Shown: in pieces, positions 8,943 through 18,085 of the stretch | Numbering within the stretch: position 1 is the stretch's first letter | How the letters are laid out: each line of letters starts with the position of its first letter | From: JAWWOW01 sp033851265 | GTDB taxonomy: Bacteria > Actinomycetota > Actinomycetes > JAWWOW01 | Direction: 5' to 3' | NCBI GenBank assembly: GCA_033851265.1 | Contig: JAWWOW010000007.1 | Location: 124,001-188,000, forward strand | Length of the DNA stretch: 64,000 nucleotides | Made by a program: the position numbers and the translations under genes | Notes under the pieces: generated by a model | What the model saw: only the letters and a program-made list of their open reading frames with translations | Databases searched by the model: none | Told to the model about the DNA's origin: nothing

Positions 8943-10672
8943 GTGTCATCGAGGTCGCCAGTGACCTCTATCTCTTGCTAGCGGTCCTGGGCCTCGCTGC
9001 ATCCGTGCAGTACGCCGGACTGCCCATCCTCGGCCAGGGTGCATTCGTCGCCGTCGGCGGCTTCGGCACCGTCCTGCTCGCTCAGCACGGCATGCCACTC
9101 GGTATCGCGGTGCTGCTCTCTGTTCTCATCGCGGGAGCCGCCGGTTACCTGCTGGCTTTGGGCGCCGCTCGGTTGTCAGGTGCGGCGTTGGCCCTCGCAA
9201 CCTGGGTGCTTGCCTGGTTGGTGCAGGCGATCCTCATCGCGTTTCCGTCGACGTTCGGCGGCGGTCAAGGCCTGACGCGCAGCACGCCGACGCATCTCGT
9301 CTCTCCGTGGCTGGGCGTCACGCTCACCATCACGCCGGTCGCTCATCTCGTCATCGGCGCCCTTTTGTGTGCACTCGCACTGTTGGCGTTGTGGCGGATG
9401 GATCGCGGTCCGGTCGGCCTCGAGCTCGCCGCGATGCGCAGCGGCCCTGGCCTTGCCGCGTCACTCGGTGTGCCGGTCGGTGCGCGGCGGCGTTCGGTGC
9501 TCGCGGTCAGTGCGTCGCTGGGTGCGCTCGGCGGTGCGGGCGGTGCTGTACTCCTGGGCACGATCGCTCCCACCGACGTTTCACCATTGCTGTCCCTGCA
9601 GCTGCTGGTCGCGGTGTTGTTAGGCGGAAGCCTGCGACCGTTCGGGCCGGTTCTCGGATTCGCCGTCGTCGCGGCGTTGCCGCATCTAGCGGACGCGATC
9701 GCCTCCGGCGCCAACGTGCCACAGGAACGCATGCGCGGCGCGCTGACCGCCCTACTGCTTGTCGTCGCCCTTGCTGCTCGTCGACCGGCGGGCGCGCTGC
9801 TGTCGCCGGTCATCTCTCGGCTTCAGCTGCGTCGGCAGCCCCTGCCGGGCACCTCGACGAGCGACCGCGCGTTGACACGAGTCGTGAACACTGACGGCGA
9901 GCCACCGCTCGTGGCCCGCAACCTGACCGTGAACTTCGGCGCTGTGCACGCGCTCGACGGATTGAGCCTCGAGCTGCGCGCCGGAGAGGTGCACGCCATC
10001 GTCGGGCCGAACGGCAGCGGCAAGACGACCCTGCTGCGCGTCCTGTCCGGCGCCATGACGCCGGCCGCGGGGGAGGTGCGGATCGATGGGACAGCTGTCC
10101 CATCCGGGCAGTCCACTCGGGTGCGTGCCGGTGTCGCCCGCACGCCGCAGCGTACGGTGCTGCTCCCCGGAATGGATTCGCTGAGTGAGGTGTCGGTGGG
10201 TGCACGCGCTGCGGTGCGTACGCCGGGCGCTGGCACCCGCCACCTCGCCGTCACACCTCAGTCGCGGCGCGACGATGAGCAACTGACTGCCGGTGCGAGC
10301 GCCGCCCTGCATCTTGTTGGGTTGTCCGAGCGATCGGGTTTATCGACAGGGAGTCTCGGCGCGGGCGAGCAACGGTTGCTGCAGGTCGCCCGGGCTGCCG
10401 CAACCGGCGCGCATGTGTTGTTGCTGGACGAGCCGGCAGCGGGCACCACGCCCGCCGAACGGCGCCGGTTGATCGCCGCTATCCGCAATCTTGCTGACCG
10501 CGGCGTCGCCGTCTGCGTTGTCGAACACGACATGCGGTTCGTCGGCGCTGTCGCCGATCGCGTCACGGTCCTCGAGAGCGGTCGTGTGCTGGCGTCCGGT
10601 GACCCCGCGACGATTCGTCGTAATCCAGAGGTACGCCGGGCCTATCTCGGCGACGACGTGGAGTCTGCGTGA
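8939..10672 (+). CDS. Fused LivM-type permease and LivG-type ATPase of the same ABC transporter
   Basis: A 577-residue fusion. Residues 1 to about 300 are a LivM-like permease with many membrane segments and the loop LELAAMRSGPGLAASLGVP. Residues 320 to 577 are an ABC ATPase with Walker A GPNGSGKTT (about 354-362), Walker B HVLLLDEPAAG and switch His in CVVEHD. The signature normally reading LSGGQ is LGAGEQRLLQVARAAA, a weakened form. The ATG at 8939 overlaps the LivH stop; a longer upstream reading exists but is embedded in livH. A LivG tail (NPEVRRAYLG) marks this as the G-type ATPase. No LivF follows, so either two copies of this ATPase work together or the partner is encoded elsewhere. 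Confidence 0.9.
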   Translation: MSVIEVASDLYLLLAVLGLAASVQYAGLPILGQGAFVAVGGFGTVLLAQHGMPLGIAVLLSVLIAGAAGYLLALGAARLSGAALALATWVLAWLVQAILIAFPSTFGGGQGLTRSTPTHLVSPWLGVTLTITPVAHLVIGALLCALALLALWRMDRGPVGLELAAMRSGPGLAASLGVPVGARRRSVLAVSASLGALGGAGGAVLLGTIAPTDVSPLLSLQLLVAVLLGGSLRPFGPVLGFAVVAALPHLADAIASGANVPQERMRGALTALLLVVALAARRPAGALLSPVISRLQLRRQPLPGTSTSDRALTRVVNTDGEPPLVARNLTVNFGAVHALDGLSLELRAGEVHAIVGPNGSGKTTLLRVLSGAMTPAAGEVRIDGTAVPSGQSTRVRAGVARTPQRTVLLPGMDSLSEVSVGARAAVRTPGAGTRHLAVTPQSRRDDEQLTAGASAALHLVGLSERSGLSTGSLGAGEQRLLQVARAAATGAHVLLLDEPAAGTTPAERRRLIAAIRNLADRGVAVCVVEHDMRFVGAVADRVTVLESGRVLASGDPATIRRNPEVRRAYLGDDVESA

Positions 10673-11883
10673 GAGCAATCGCAACCCTCGCCGCGGTTAC
10701 CGCGCTGGGACTGTCGTCGGCATGTAGTGGTGGTGGCAACGCGAGCGACGCGTCGGCGTACACAGTCGTTGTCTCTGCTCCGCTGACGACACAGCCGTGG
10801 GTGGGCCAGTTCGTCGAGCGCGGCGCTCGGTTGGCGGTCGAGCAGGTGAACGCTGCGGGGGGTGTCGGCGCCAGCCACCGGAAGTTGAAGCTCGTCGTGC
10901 TGGACGATGCAGGTTCGCCGCGGACCGCCGTTGCCAATGCCCGGCGCGCAGTGAGCGAGAAGGCGGCAGCGTTCATCACGTCAGGCGTCGGCGCGACTGC
11001 GGTTGCTGACGTGTCAGGGCCGGCGCAACTGCCGGTGTTCGTGGTCTTCGATGGTGGGGCGTCGCTCATCGATCCCGACAAGCGGCCGACAATGTTTCGG
11101 ATCGCGCCGGCAAACAAACCGATGGCCACGCGTCTGGCCGATTACGTCGCCGCGCGGCATCCGAAGGTCGCGCTGATCGTCGACGACTCGTCGTACGGTC
11201 GCGATGGTGCCGTTGCTTTGAAGGCAGGCCTGGCGCGGGACCGCATTCCGATCGTGTCGTCATCGGTAGTCACGACTGATGGGACCGGGGTCTCGCCAGC
11301 ATTGGTGGGAGCGCGCAGAGCAGGCGCGACGCTGGTTGTCACGTGGGCAAGTGCTCCGGTCGTGGCCGGTGTCGTGCGCGGCGCGCGCTCATCGAAATGG
11401 TCGGTCCCACTGTTCACGGGCCCGACGGGGGAGGACCCGTTGGTGCGCCAGCAGCTTGCCGACCACCGTGACTGGATCAACGGCATGCACTTCGTGTCGT
11501 TCCGGATCACTGCTGAGGTGGGGCCAAAGCCCTTTGAGAAGTTCCGCACGGCATACGAAAAGCGATTCGGCGCCGACAAGGTTGGCGTATCCGAGGGTGG
11601 TAGACCCGTCGTCATGCCGCCGGACTACGCGATGTTCTCCTACGACTCGGTGAAGCTGCTGGCTGCGTGTCTCGACAAGTCGAATGACGTCGGCGCACCG
11701 CTCATGCGCGCGTTGGACGACACCGTCATCACCGGAGCCAATGGCGATGAACGCGGATTCATCCCTGGTCAACGTGAAGGTGTTGTCTCCGACGACATGT
11801 ACTTCGCGCGCTTCGACGGATTCCGGTTCACCCCAGTGAACGACGACGTCTTGTCCGAGAACTTGCCGACGGTGCCGCAGTAG
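10669..11883 (+). CDS. ABC transporter substrate-binding lipoprotein (LivK-like)
   Basis: A 404-residue periplasmic-binding-type lipoprotein. The signal peptide ends in the lipobox LSSAC (Cys19), followed by a Gly/Ser linker. The two-lobed Leu/Ile/Val-binding fold is evident from GARLAVEQVNAAGGV, the ligand-lobe segment FITSGVGATAVADVS and the hinge-proximal MPPDYAMFSYDSVKLLA. The GTG start (10669) overlaps the upstream stop as GTGA. It should capture solute outside the membrane for the LivH/LivMG channel. Its specificity cannot be read off. Confidence 0.9.
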   Translation: MRAIATLAAVTALGLSSACSGGGNASDASAYTVVVSAPLTTQPWVGQFVERGARLAVEQVNAAGGVGASHRKLKLVVLDDAGSPRTAVANARRAVSEKAAAFITSGVGATAVADVSGPAQLPVFVVFDGGASLIDPDKRPTMFRIAPANKPMATRLADYVAARHPKVALIVDDSSYGRDGAVALKAGLARDRIPIVSSSVVTTDGTGVSPALVGARRAGATLVVTWASAPVVAGVVRGARSSKWSVPLFTGPTGEDPLVRQQLADHRDWINGMHFVSFRITAEVGPKPFEKFRTAYEKRFGADKVGVSEGGRPVVMPPDYAMFSYDSVKLLAACLDKSNDVGAPLMRALDDTVITGANGDERGFIPGQREGVVSDDMYFARFDGFRFTPVNDDVLSENLPTVPQ

Positions 11884-11906
11884 CCCGCTTGTTAGGGTCA
11901 CCAACT

Positions 11907-12365
11907 ATGTCTCGACCTCGGCGCGTCCTCATGGCTGTAGTTGGTTGCCCGATCGTTCTGCTCGTTAGCGCGTGCAGCTCCAACGGCAGCTCACCGAGTG
12001 CCGGCAGCTCGCCATCTGCGTCGGCATCCTCCGGTGCATGCTCAGCCGTCACTGCTGATGCCGCGGCCAAGCCACCAGCGGATGTGCCGGTGCCGACCGA
12101 CGCGATCTTCTACCAAAAGACCGTCGCCGGCTCGACGACGCTCTACTTTGCCTACGCTCCTGGAGACCAGGTTCGCGCGCGGCGCGATGCAATTGCCGCG
12201 CAGCTGCGCGGTGCCGATTACGTGATAAAAGGCCAGGACGCCGAAGCCAACGAAGAGGCTGAGGCCGAGTTCGACGGCAAGGGTCACGGCGACAGCAGCG
12301 TCCAGGTCAAGCACCGCGACGGATGCGAAACCCAGTTGCGTATCCGCTACCGCCTCGCTGCATAG
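11907..12365 (+). CDS. Small lipoprotein of unknown function
   Basis: A 152-residue lipoprotein with signal peptide and lipobox LLVSAC (Cys near residue 22), then a Ser/Gly/Ala linker and a globular part of about 110 residues. Notable are an acidic stretch (DAEANEEAEAEFDGKG) and two cysteines likely to pair (GACSAV and DGCETQ). The ATG at 11907 is preferred over a TTG 18 bases upstream because the signal peptide begins cleanly with MSRPRRVLMAVV. It lies 23 bases after the LivK-like gene and may be co-transcribed with the transporter. No domain is recognised. Confidence 0.75.
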   Translation: MSRPRRVLMAVVGCPIVLLVSACSSNGSSPSAGSSPSASASSGACSAVTADAAAKPPADVPVPTDAIFYQKTVAGSTTLYFAYAPGDQVRARRDAIAAQLRGADYVIKGQDAEANEEAEAEFDGKGHGDSSVQVKHRDGCETQLRIRYRLAA

Positions 12366-12722
12366 CTGGACCGGCGCTCCAGTGCTGCCGGTAAGAAGTC
12401 GGAGCGAACAGAACCGGCGCAGGACCGGTGTCCCCGGTGCCCTCTGCTCTGCTTCCGTCTGAGAACCAGAGCAGAGCGCATCGAAAGGGCATGAGGACTT
12501 GGGAGATGAGCGGCCCTGTTTGCACAATCACGGTCGATGCGAGCGATCGGGGAGTCGCTACGTGATGCTTGCGGTCGCATTCCGCGGCGATGGTTGCGGC
12601 GGTAGACCCGGATATCCGGGCCCAGTGCCACAACCATCTACTGCAGCAGAGCGGTGGCGTGAGCCGACTCCGCTTAGCTGCCGGTTTTGATCGTCGAAAC
12701 AGAAGTGCATCGAACGACGGGA
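12366..12722. other. Convergent intergenic region with hairpin repeat B
   Basis: This 357-bp gap separates two convergent genes. It holds repeat copy B and, downstream, a perfect 14-bp palindrome CCCGGATATCCGGG at 12607-12620. Short readings are open on both strands, but none has a plausible start or domain, and the repeat B/C homology crosses them without keeping a reading frame. Confidence 0.7.
12398..12557 (+). repeat. Dispersed hairpin repeat, copy B (about 160 bp)
   Basis: The core is the 10-bp perfect stem CTCTGCTCTG (12442-12451) and CAGAGCAGAG (12467-12476) around a 15-nt loop. Flanks match copy C at 37.1 kb block by block: GAACCGGCGCAGG upstream, then GGGCAT.AGGAC, AGCGGCCCTGT and CACGGTCGATGCGAGCGATC downstream, in the same order. 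Copy B lacks about 36 bp present in C before the last block. By eye, identity over the shared part is roughly 80% or more. No open frame or terminal duplications are evident, so the class (REP-like, MITE-like or relic) is open. Confidence 0.85.
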
Positions 12723-14006
12723 TCAGAGTCGGCGCCACAGCGCCGAACCCCCACCGACGAGCGCCAATGCGACGACCCCGACCAGCGCGAGCGCAAATGG
12801 TTTTGGCTCGAGTTTGCGCGGAGCCGTGGCGACCTCGGCCGCGTCGGCGAGGCGATAGTGGAAGGTCGTCGTCGCCGCCCCCGGAGTGTCCGCGCCGACG
12901 TACGGAGAGATCGACGCGGCGCGCGCTGCGGAGGCTGCTGCGTTCACCAACTGCGACGTCGCAGCTCGCCGGTGCTCCTCGGTGGGATTCGTTTGCGCCC
13001 AGGCAACCCAGTTGGACCCACTCGGTGGCCGCAGGGTGCGCTCGTCCAGCGTCGGTGTCACGGTCAGGTCGACAGCGACACGAGCAGCGGCTGGTACGTC
13101 GAGCCGGAAGTCGACCGTCGAGGACAGCACACCTTGCACGCGACCGCCGCCGTCGATCAGTGTGGTCGTCGGACCGTTGAGCGACGCTGTCGTGCCCGGC
13201 GCGGTGATCGTGCCGGAGACGCGAAGCGGTGCGATGACGAACCCGAGTGTCTGCGTGACACCAGCAGCCGGAATCCGCGTGGGCAAACCGCGGCCGGCGA
13301 CGGGGAGTACGAGCGCCTGGGCAGGTTGCGCGAGTGCTCGTCGCGCGGTTGTCAGCAACGTGTCGAGCGGACCGACGATGTCATCGGTTGTAGCGAGGCC
13401 AGTCGCCAGATTTTGCGGCTGCCCGGTGGTGTTCTCGAGATGGAGGACAACCGTGCCGGCTCCAGGCGTCTCTCCACCCGGGCGCAACGGTTGGGCCTTA
13501 CCGCCGCCCGTCGGCTGGAACGACAGCGAGACGCGCAGCGGTAGCCGTTCCGCCTCCAGGGTCGGGTCGAGACGCAGGCGGGCGGCAAGGTCGCGGCTGC
13601 CGGGCGAGAAGCCTTGCCAGATGACTGTGCCGAGTTTCAGGACTGGGGGAATCGAGTCACCGAGCGGTCGGGCCTCGCGGGCCGGTCCGCGTTCGTAGAT
13701 GAGGTAGTTGCCGGTGCCGGAGAGGCGCAGCCGCTCGTCGAGCATCACGGTCACTGGCTGACCATCACCCGCGACCGCAACCGTGACGTCCTCTGTCGTG
13801 CGCACCTCTCCCGGCACCGACGACACGAGCCGGCGATCAGGGCGCAGTCCGATTCCGTTGAACGTCGGCAGTGTCGTCACCGGCTTCGGCAGCACGATGT
13901 CATCGGCCGGGCTATACGTGTCGGCGTACGCGAATGGCGTGATGGCGAGAGCCATCCCGGTCAGCATGACAATTGCGAGACCGGCAGCTGCGCGGCGGAT
14001 GTTCAT
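12723..14006 (-). CDS. Secreted protein with C-terminal membrane anchor, unknown function
   Basis: A 427-residue exported protein. The signal peptide covers residues 1-29 (cleavage near PFAYA-DT). The long extracellular part is rich in Thr, Pro, Leu and Val with alternating patterns suggesting beta-sandwich domains, and a single hydrophobic anchor at about 404-422 is followed by WRRL. No catalytic motif is seen. The ATG at 14006 lies 3 bases after the stop of the LmbE-like deacetylase gene, so the two form an operon; a surface role linked to that deacetylase is possible but only inferred. Confidence 0.8.
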   Translation of the reverse strand: MNIRRAAAGLAIVMLTGMALAITPFAYADTYSPADDIVLPKPVTTLPTFNGIGLRPDRRLVSSVPGEVRTTEDVTVAVAGDGQPVTVMLDERLRLSGTGNYLIYERGPAREARPLGDSIPPVLKLGTVIWQGFSPGSRDLAARLRLDPTLEAERLPLRVSLSFQPTGGGKAQPLRPGGETPGAGTVVLHLENTTGQPQNLATGLATTDDIVGPLDTLLTTARRALAQPAQALVLPVAGRGLPTRIPAAGVTQTLGFVIAPLRVSGTITAPGTTASLNGPTTTLIDGGGRVQGVLSSTVDFRLDVPAAARVAVDLTVTPTLDERTLRPPSGSNWVAWAQTNPTEEHRRAATSQLVNAAASAARAASISPYVGADTPGAATTTFHYRLADAAEVATAPRKLEPKPFALALVGVVALALVGGGSALWRRL

Positions 14007-14009
14007 ACG

Positions 14010-14699
14010 TCAGGCGGGTCGGAACGTCTCGAGGCTCAGCGCAGTCCGAAAGTCTTCGACGGGAAAGGCATTCAGAAGCGGTTGCACTTGACTGATCTGC
14101 GCCGTGATGGCGGTGAACTTCGCGTCGAGAACGTCGCCGTCGCAGACGTAGCGGATTGACAGGGCGTCGTCGGGAACGGACACCGGCGTACTCCCCATGA
14201 AGACGCCGAGCTTCTCGAGCGGGTCGTGCCACTGCGACAGGAATCCATCGCTGTAGACCGCATAGTGCGCTTGCGCCCCGAGACCAGAGACCGCAGCATC
14301 GGTCCACTTGCCGACCGTGATGTGGTCGCTGTGCCACGTCATTCCGTCGGGACCAAACGTCAAGACAGTGTCGGGTCGTAGCTCTTGTGCGATCGCGCGG
14401 ATCCGCCCGATCGCCTCGTCGCTGTCCACCTGATCGCAGCCACCGTCCGGGTAGTCGAGCCACACATGCTCATCGACACCGAGGGCCGCGAGCGCGGTCT
14501 CGAGCTCGGACGTGCGCAGCCGAGCGAGTTCCGGGCCGTTGGGCCAGCGATCCGCGTCGGTTGAGCCGAGTTCCCCGCGGGTAGCCGTCACGCACACGAC
14601 GCGGCGACCGGCCTTCCGGGCAGCAGCCATGAGGCCGCCACACAGATAGGTCTCGTCGTCCGGGTGCGCCCAGACCGACAGGATGGTTCCGAGGTCCAC
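14010..14699 (-). CDS. PIG-L/LmbE-family deacetylase (MshB-like)
   Basis: A 229-residue zinc-dependent N-acetyl-sugar deacetylase-family protein. The catalytic motif AHPDDE (residues 11-16) and the third-ligand segment TWHSDHITV are both clear. Family members remove acetyl groups from GlcNAc-type conjugates in mycothiol, glycolipid or antibiotic pathways, or act on mycothiol conjugates. Which substrate applies cannot be told here. It starts with GTG at 14699, is divergent from gnd, and is followed at 3 bases by the anchored surface protein gene. Confidence 0.88.
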   Translation of the reverse strand: MDLGTILSVWAHPDDETYLCGGLMAAARKAGRRVVCVTATRGELGSTDADRWPNGPELARLRTSELETALAALGVDEHVWLDYPDGGCDQVDSDEAIGRIRAIAQELRPDTVLTFGPDGMTWHSDHITVGKWTDAAVSGLGAQAHYAVYSDGFLSQWHDPLEKLGVFMGSTPVSVPDDALSIRYVCDGDVLDAKFTAITAQISQVQPLLNAFPVEDFRTALSLETFRPA

Positions 14700-14790
14700 G
14701 ACAACGATTCAACCTGATCGGGGAGTCTGGGGACCACGACCCCGCTGCCGGTAGCGTCGGGCTCGAGTTTCGACGACAGAGGTGACTGCG

Positions 14791-15822
14791 ATGCAGCTAG
14801 GCATGGTCGGCCTCGGCCGAATGGGCGCCAACCTCGTCCGCCGCGTGATGCGCGACGGCCACGACTGCGTCGTCTACGACGTGAACGAGGCGTCGGTCAA
14901 GCAGCTCGCCGACGAGGGTGCGGTCGGCGCGACCAGCCTCGAGGAGTTCGTCGCCAAACTCGACCAGCCGCGCACCGCCTGGATCATGGTGCCGGCCGCC
15001 TACGCCGGACAGACGGTCGATGACCTCGCGGGCCTCATGGGCAAGGGCGACATCATCATCGACGGCGGCAACAGCTACTACCGCGACGACATCGATCGGG
15101 CTAAGGCGTTGAAACCGAAGGGCCTGCACTACGTCGATGTCGGAACGAGCGGTGGTGTCTTCGGCCTCGACCGCGGCTTCTGCATGATGATCGGCGGAGA
15201 GGACGACGTGGTCAGCCACCTCGACCCAATCTTCCGATCACTCGCCCCTGGCGTGGACGCGGCGATGCGCACACCCGGTCGCGAGGGCGAGCCGGCGCAG
15301 GAGGAGTACGGCTACCTGCATTGCGGGCCGGTCGGCGCCGGTCACTTCGTCAAGATGGTGCACAACGGCATCGAGTACGGCGTCATGGCGGCGTACGCCG
15401 AGGGACTCGCGATCCTGCACCGCGCCGGTATCGGGAGCGCGAAGATCGCGGCCGACGCCGAGACGGCTCCGCTGCGCGATCCCGAGTACTACCAGTTCGA
15501 CATGGACATGGCGGCGATCACCGAGGTGTGGCGGCGCGGCAGCGTCATCGCGTCGTGGTTGCTTGATTTGACTGCGATCTCACTCGTCGAAGACCCCAAG
15601 CTTTCTAGCTTCAACGGGCGCGTATCGGACTCCGGCGAGGGTCGCTGGACCGTGCAAGCGGCTGTCGAGGAGGGCGTGCCGGCGCACGTGCTGTCGGCCG
15701 CGCTGTACGAGCGCTTCGCATCGCAGGGTCAGTTCGAGTACGCCGGCAGGGTGCTCTCGGCGATGCGTAAGCAGTTCGGTGGGCACGATGAGAAGCCGGC
15801 TGCTGGCGAGGAAGGCCGCTGA
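14791..15822 (+). CDS. gnd: 6-phosphogluconate dehydrogenase, decarboxylating (short, NAD-type)
   Basis: Oxidative decarboxylation of 6-phosphogluconate to ribulose 5-phosphate in the pentose phosphate pathway. The 343-residue length and motifs place it in the short class often NAD-preferring: dinucleotide fold GLGRMGANLVRR at the N-terminus, GTSGGVFGLDRGFCMM and the catalytic helix KMVHNGIEYGVMAAYAEG. The ATG at 14791 is chosen because AGAGG lies 8 bases upstream; a GTG at 14782 would add three residues. The pgi gene starts 2 bases after its stop, opening a sugar-phosphate operon gnd-pgi-phosphatase-ppgK. Confidence 0.93.
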   Translation: MQLGMVGLGRMGANLVRRVMRDGHDCVVYDVNEASVKQLADEGAVGATSLEEFVAKLDQPRTAWIMVPAAYAGQTVDDLAGLMGKGDIIIDGGNSYYRDDIDRAKALKPKGLHYVDVGTSGGVFGLDRGFCMMIGGEDDVVSHLDPIFRSLAPGVDAAMRTPGREGEPAQEEYGYLHCGPVGAGHFVKMVHNGIEYGVMAAYAEGLAILHRAGIGSAKIAADAETAPLRDPEYYQFDMDMAAITEVWRRGSVIASWLLDLTAISLVEDPKLSSFNGRVSDSGEGRWTVQAAVEEGVPAHVLSAALYERFASQGQFEYAGRVLSAMRKQFGGHDEKPAAGEEGR

Positions 15823-15824
15823 TC

Positions 15825-17492
15825 GTGCGCATCAGCGAGACACCCGAGTGGCGTGCCCTTGCTGACCACGCGAAGCAGATTCGCGACGCAGACCTGCGGT
15901 CGCTGTTCGCCGAGGACGAATCCCGGGGTGAGCGTCTGACTGTCGAGGCGGGCGAGCTCTACCTCGACTACTCGAAGAACTTGGTCACCGACGAGACGCT
16001 GCGGTTGTTGCTCGCGCTCTCAGAGCGCGCCGGTGTCGCGGAGCTCGCGAATGCGATGTTCCGCGGCGAGCACATCAACGTGACTGAGGACCGGGCCGTG
16101 CTGCACGTGGCCTTGCGGATGCCCCGCGATGCGTCGCTGGTGGTCGACGGCCAGGACGTCGTGCGCGACGTGCATGACGTGCTCGACCGGATGGCCGACT
16201 TCTCCGAACGTGTGCGGGATGGTCGCTGGACCGGCTTCACCGGCTCCCGGATTCGCAATGTCGTCAACATCGGCATCGGCGGGTCGGATCTCGGACCGGC
16301 TATGGCGTATGAGGCGCTGCGCGGCTACTCGCAGCGGGATCTGGTTTTCCGGTTCGTGTCCAACGTCGATGGCGCGGACATCTACGAGCAGACCCGCGAC
16401 CTCGATCCTGCGGAGACCCTGTTCATCGTCTGCTCCAAGACGTTCACGACGCTGGAGACGTTGACGAATGCACAGACGGCGCGGTCATGGCTCCTCGACA
16501 AGCTCGGTGATGAGAAGGCGGTCGCCTCGCACTTCGTCGCGGTGTCGACCAATGCGAAGGAAGTCGAGGCCTTCGGTATCCACACCGACAACATGTTCGG
16601 ATTCTGGGACTGGGTCGGTGGGCGCTACTCGATGGACTCAGCAATCGGGTTGTCGCTGATGGTCGCGATCGGTCCTGATGGCTTCCGCGAGATGCTCGCC
16701 GGGTTCCACGACATCGACGAGCACTTCCGGAGCACGCCGCACGAGCGCAACGTTCCAGTTCTGATGGGCCTGCTCGGCATCTGGTACGACGACTTCCTGC
16801 ACGCCGAGACGCACGCCGTACTGCCGTACTCCCAGTACTTGAACCGGTTCCCGGCGTACCTGCAGCAACTGGACATGGAAAGCAACGGAAAGCGAGTGGA
16901 CAAGTCGGGGAACGTCGTCGACTACGAGACCGGGCCGATCGTATGGGGAGCGCCCGGCACCAACGGGCAGCACGCGTTCTACCAGCTCATCCACCAGGGC
17001 ACGAAGCTCATCCCGTGCGATTTCATCGGGTTCTCCCGTCCGGTGGTCGAGCTGGGTGAACACAATCACCTTGAAGCGCACCACGACCTGCTCGCGGCCA
17101 ACCTGTTCGCGCAGACTGAAGCACTCGCCTTTGGCAAGACCGCCGAAGAGGTCGCTGCCGAAGGCGTCGAGCCGCAGTTGGTCCCGCACCGCACCTTCCC
17201 GGGCAACCGTCCGACCAACACGATCCTCGCGCGGCAACTCACGCCACGCGTTCTTGGTCAGCTCGTTGCGACCTACGAGCACAAGGTCTTCACCCAAGGT
17301 GCGATCTGGAACGTCAACAGCTTCGATCAGTGGGGCGTCGAATTGGGCAAGGTGTTGGCGAAGCGGATCGAACCAGAACTCACGTCCGATGCCCCGCCGA
17401 CCCACGACAGCTCGACCAACGCGTTGATTCGCCGGTATCGGGCTCAGCGGAGGGACGTCTCGACGGCCCGACCGGACACATCGCACGCGTGA
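15825..17492 (+). CDS. pgi: Glucose-6-phosphate isomerase
   Basis: Interconverts glucose 6-phosphate and fructose 6-phosphate in the cytoplasm. The 555-residue protein carries both classical signatures: WDWVGGRYSMDSAIG in the middle and NSFDQWGVELGK near the C-terminus, as well as NIGIGGSDLGP and the phosphate loop SKTFTTLET. The start is GTG at 15825, directly after gnd. Its stop overlaps the GTG of the next gene (17489) by 4 bases. Placement between gnd and a glucokinase links glycolysis and the pentose phosphate pathway at glucose 6-phosphate. Confidence 0.96.
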   Translation: MRISETPEWRALADHAKQIRDADLRSLFAEDESRGERLTVEAGELYLDYSKNLVTDETLRLLLALSERAGVAELANAMFRGEHINVTEDRAVLHVALRMPRDASLVVDGQDVVRDVHDVLDRMADFSERVRDGRWTGFTGSRIRNVVNIGIGGSDLGPAMAYEALRGYSQRDLVFRFVSNVDGADIYEQTRDLDPAETLFIVCSKTFTTLETLTNAQTARSWLLDKLGDEKAVASHFVAVSTNAKEVEAFGIHTDNMFGFWDWVGGRYSMDSAIGLSLMVAIGPDGFREMLAGFHDIDEHFRSTPHERNVPVLMGLLGIWYDDFLHAETHAVLPYSQYLNRFPAYLQQLDMESNGKRVDKSGNVVDYETGPIVWGAPGTNGQHAFYQLIHQGTKLIPCDFIGFSRPVVELGEHNHLEAHHDLLAANLFAQTEALAFGKTAEEVAAEGVEPQLVPHRTFPGNRPTNTILARQLTPRVLGQLVATYEHKVFTQGAIWNVNSFDQWGVELGKVLAKRIEPELTSDAPPTHDSSTNALIRRYRAQRRDVSTARPDTSHA

Positions 17493-18073
17493 GTCAACAG
17501 GTCTGGCTCATCCGCCACGGTGCCACCGAGTGGAGCAAGTCGGGCCAGCACACCGGCTCAACGGACATCCCGTTAGAGCCGGAGGGTGAGGATGCCGCAC
17601 GATCCCTAGCTGAGCGACTTGCCGGCCTGCAGTTCGCGCGTGTCTTGACGTCACCACTGCAACGCGCACGTTTGACCGCCACTCTCGCAGGCTTCGGCCA
17701 CCGCTTAGAGGTCAACGCGGACCTGCGCGAGTGGGACTACGGCGACTACGAGGGACGTACGACGCCCGACATCCGCGGCGAACATCCGGGCTGGACCATC
17801 TGGGCCGACGGAGCTCCTTCGGGCGAAGTGGCTGCCGACGTCGCCGAGCGCGTAGACCGCGTGATCGAGGACGTGCGCCGGACCAACGGCAACGTCGCGG
17901 TCTTCGCGCACGGTCATCTGCTGCGTGTGTTCGGCGCGCGTTGGTGCGATTGGCCCCCGGAGGAGGGTGCGCACCTGGCCCTTGGCACCGCGGCCGTGAG
18001 TGTGCTCGGGTACGAGCGGGAGACACCGGTGATCATTCACTGGAACGATGGCCCCGACGACAGGCCGGAATGA
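17489..18073 (+). CDS. Histidine phosphatase (phosphoglycerate mutase-like) family protein
   Basis: A 194-residue member of the branch-1 histidine phosphatase superfamily. The phosphohistidine motif is IRHGATEWS near the N-terminus; the second catalytic His is in FAHGHLLRV. The core also has the arginine motif TSPLQRARLTA and the proton-donor glutamate region LREWDYGDYEG. The family includes acid sugar phosphatases and mutases; the motif around DYGDYEG favours a small sugar-phosphate phosphatase over cofactor-dependent mutase. I start it at GTG 17489, which overlaps the pgi stop as GTGA. It lies within the gnd-pgi-ppgK operon and so probably acts on a related phosphosugar. Confidence 0.88.
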   Translation: MSQQVWLIRHGATEWSKSGQHTGSTDIPLEPEGEDAARSLAERLAGLQFARVLTSPLQRARLTATLAGFGHRLEVNADLREWDYGDYEGRTTPDIRGEHPGWTIWADGAPSGEVAADVAERVDRVIEDVRRTNGNVAVFAHGHLLRVFGARWCDWPPEEGAHLALGTAAVSVLGYERETPVIIHWNDGPDDRPE

Positions 18074-18085
18074 AGGGTGTCCGTC

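Noticed and set aside
12607..12620. Palindrome CCCGGATATCCGGG in the convergent gap
   Set aside because: No loop for a terminator and no repeat elsewhere; noted only within the intergenic entry.
12487..12720. Small open frames across repeat B containing a phrase (NHGRCERSGS) also seen in frames across repeat C
   Set aside because: The shared phrase is due to shared repeat DNA; outside it the two frames do not resemble each other and neither has a start signal.
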